24,497 nt of DNA from Bacteroidota bacterium (lineage in GTDB: Bacteria; Bacteroidota; Bacteroidia; Chitinophagales; Chitinophagaceae): NCBI GenBank assembly GCA_023430465.1, contig JAEZAM010000101.1:1-24497 (forward strand). The letters run 5' to 3'. Below, one piece after another: positions 23,616-24,497 of this stretch; positions within the stretch are counted from its first letter, which is position 1, and every line of letters begins with the position of its first letter. The position numbers were made by a program, and so were the translations under genes. Under the pieces are notes generated by a model. It had not been told where the DNA came from and made no database searches. It was given only the letters and a program-made list of their open reading frames with translations.

Positions 23616-24426
23616 TGGAAACGGATTTGTTTATCGTTTGGTGTTTACCGTAATTGTCTGTAAAATCTATCCTGACTGGTATTTCGAATTCGCCTCGTCT
23701 GGGTAGCGGGATATGGGTTATGCCAACGCCCTGCTCGTTAAGTAAGATGTTTTGTCGGTCGATAGTAATCTTAGGCATCGCCGCCACAGAAAACAAGCCG
23801 ACGCCAGCAGTTATCGTAAGCGTATCACCTACCGAAAACCGCGACATATTTTGCGCGACTATTGCGCTATAGCTTTCATAATACCTGTGGGGTTTAGCCA
23901 CATTGTCATTCAGGTAGGCCGCTACTGCACCTCGATATTGCAGGGCGGCATTGGTGCATAATCGCAAAAATACCGGTCGCTCTTCATCCAGAAAATTACT
24001 AGTATCAGTCTTAATCAAATTTTGCAGCCGAGTTAAATGGTGGGGAAGATGCGTTGAGATACGAGGGTATAAGGATATCAGTTTGCGCTCCAGCGCGTGG
24101 ATCAGACGAATGGCGCTGTCCTGGCTGGGCAAGAAGTTACCCTGTTCTTCTGTTTTGAATAGTAGAGCAATAAGTGGTTCAAAGCAGCCCATGATCGTAT
24201 CCAGATCGCGGATTGTCGAGGTCGCTTTGACATATGTAGAAGGATTTTCTACTTTGGCGCTTAACTCTGCAACTGAGATCCCATACAGCCGCTCAACAGC
24301 ATTTCTTGTCAATTGAACATCATCACCGACAGCTAGCAGTAAGCTATTTTTCGGTTTCGGGGTATTGCAGCTAGCCACCAATACCATTAACGCTGCCAGG
24401 CCTGGAAATATACGATACCGTTCCAT
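23602..24426 (-). CDS. Lipoprotein with GldM-like C-terminal beta domain
   Basis: This encodes 274 residues. The N-terminus (MERYRIFPGLAALMVLVASC) ends in a lipobox with Cys20, so the protein should be lipidated. Residues about 40-175 are mostly helical (RLYGISVAELSAKVENP, IRLIHALERKLISLYP). The last 85 residues are beta-rich: FSVGDTLTITAGVGLFSVA, PKITIDRQNILLNEQGVG and GEFEIPVRIDFTDNYGK. This resembles the periplasmic beta domains of the gliding/T9SS motor protein GldM, although GldM itself has a transmembrane helix and is about twice as long. It could be a carboxypeptidase-regulatory-like or other beta-sandwich domain instead. The stop codon lies inside the VOC gene. Confidence 0.65.
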   Translation of the reverse strand: MERYRIFPGLAALMVLVASCNTPKPKNSLLLAVGDDVQLTRNAVERLYGISVAELSAKVENPSTYVKATSTIRDLDTIMGCFEPLIALLFKTEEQGNFLPSQDSAIRLIHALERKLISLYPRISTHLPHHLTRLQNLIKTDTSNFLDEERPVFLRLCTNAALQYRGAVAAYLNDNVAKPHRYYESYSAIVAQNMSRFSVGDTLTITAGVGLFSVAAMPKITIDRQNILLNEQGVGITHIPLPRRGEFEIPVRIDFTDNYGKHQTINKSVSINVR

Positions 24427-24497
24427 CTCGCTTTTTCTTTTACAACGGTTGGGAGATCGGTTTCGTATACAAAAACAGCCGTGGTTCGTCTATAGAC
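24427..24497. other. Upstream region of the GldM-like lipoprotein gene, window end
   Basis: Only 71 bp remain. On the minus strand TGTTTTTG is a one-base near-match to the -7 element. The last ten bases, GTCTATAGAC, are a perfect palindrome, but the flank is cut off, so its meaning cannot be judged. Confidence 0.3.

Overview
The window looks like chromosomal DNA of a Bacteroidota bacterium, most likely family Chitinophagaceae. The evidence is a secreted protein with a C-terminal type IX secretion (T9SS) sorting domain, short Bacteroidota-type promoters (TTG, about 17-20 bp, TAnnTTTG), very weak Shine-Dalgarno signals, a short RpoD-type sigma factor beginning MRQLKIT, a glycine-rich RRM protein and several lipoproteins with SPII boxes. 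I see no phage genes, transposase, tRNA, rRNA or CRISPR array.

Layout. 1-121 (-): first 40 codons of a thiolase. About 170-315: a short-unit repeat array. 325-2575 (-): a lipoprotein, a small methyltransferase and a ribosome-hibernation factor. 2686-6287 (+): a THUMP-type rRNA methylase, a second repeat patch, a SAM methyltransferase and an exported M28 peptidase. 6288-6805: a gene-free stretch rich in hairpins that may encode a small RNA. 6806-7252 (+): an acidic conserved protein of unknown function, whose stop codon abuts that of the next, converging operon.

The centre, 7253-15284 (-), is one tightly packed four-gene signalling operon. In transcription order it encodes a 1,521-residue soluble histidine kinase with ten PAS domains, a stand-alone receiver, a receiver-PAS(x4)-HisKA_3 kinase, and a receiver-like protein that has lost the usual phospho-acceptor aspartate. 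None has a membrane segment or a DNA-binding output domain, so the operon reads as a cytoplasmic phosphorelay or sensory hub. Upstream of it lies an rpoD-like sigma gene (-), then, divergently, a glycine-rich T9SS cargo protein.

The right part (+) holds a GH20-like glycosidase with a DUF6526-like membrane protein, an RRM RNA-binding protein, an exported Ppx/GppA-like protein, an AraC-family regulator and a VOC protein. The last gene overlaps tail to tail with a GldM-like lipoprotein on the minus strand.

No complete, obviously new system stands out. The best leads are the exported Ppx/GppA-like protein, the degenerate receiver in the multi-PAS operon, the stand-alone GldM-like lipoprotein, the possible small RNA near 6370-6507, and the recurring short-unit intergenic repeat arrays.
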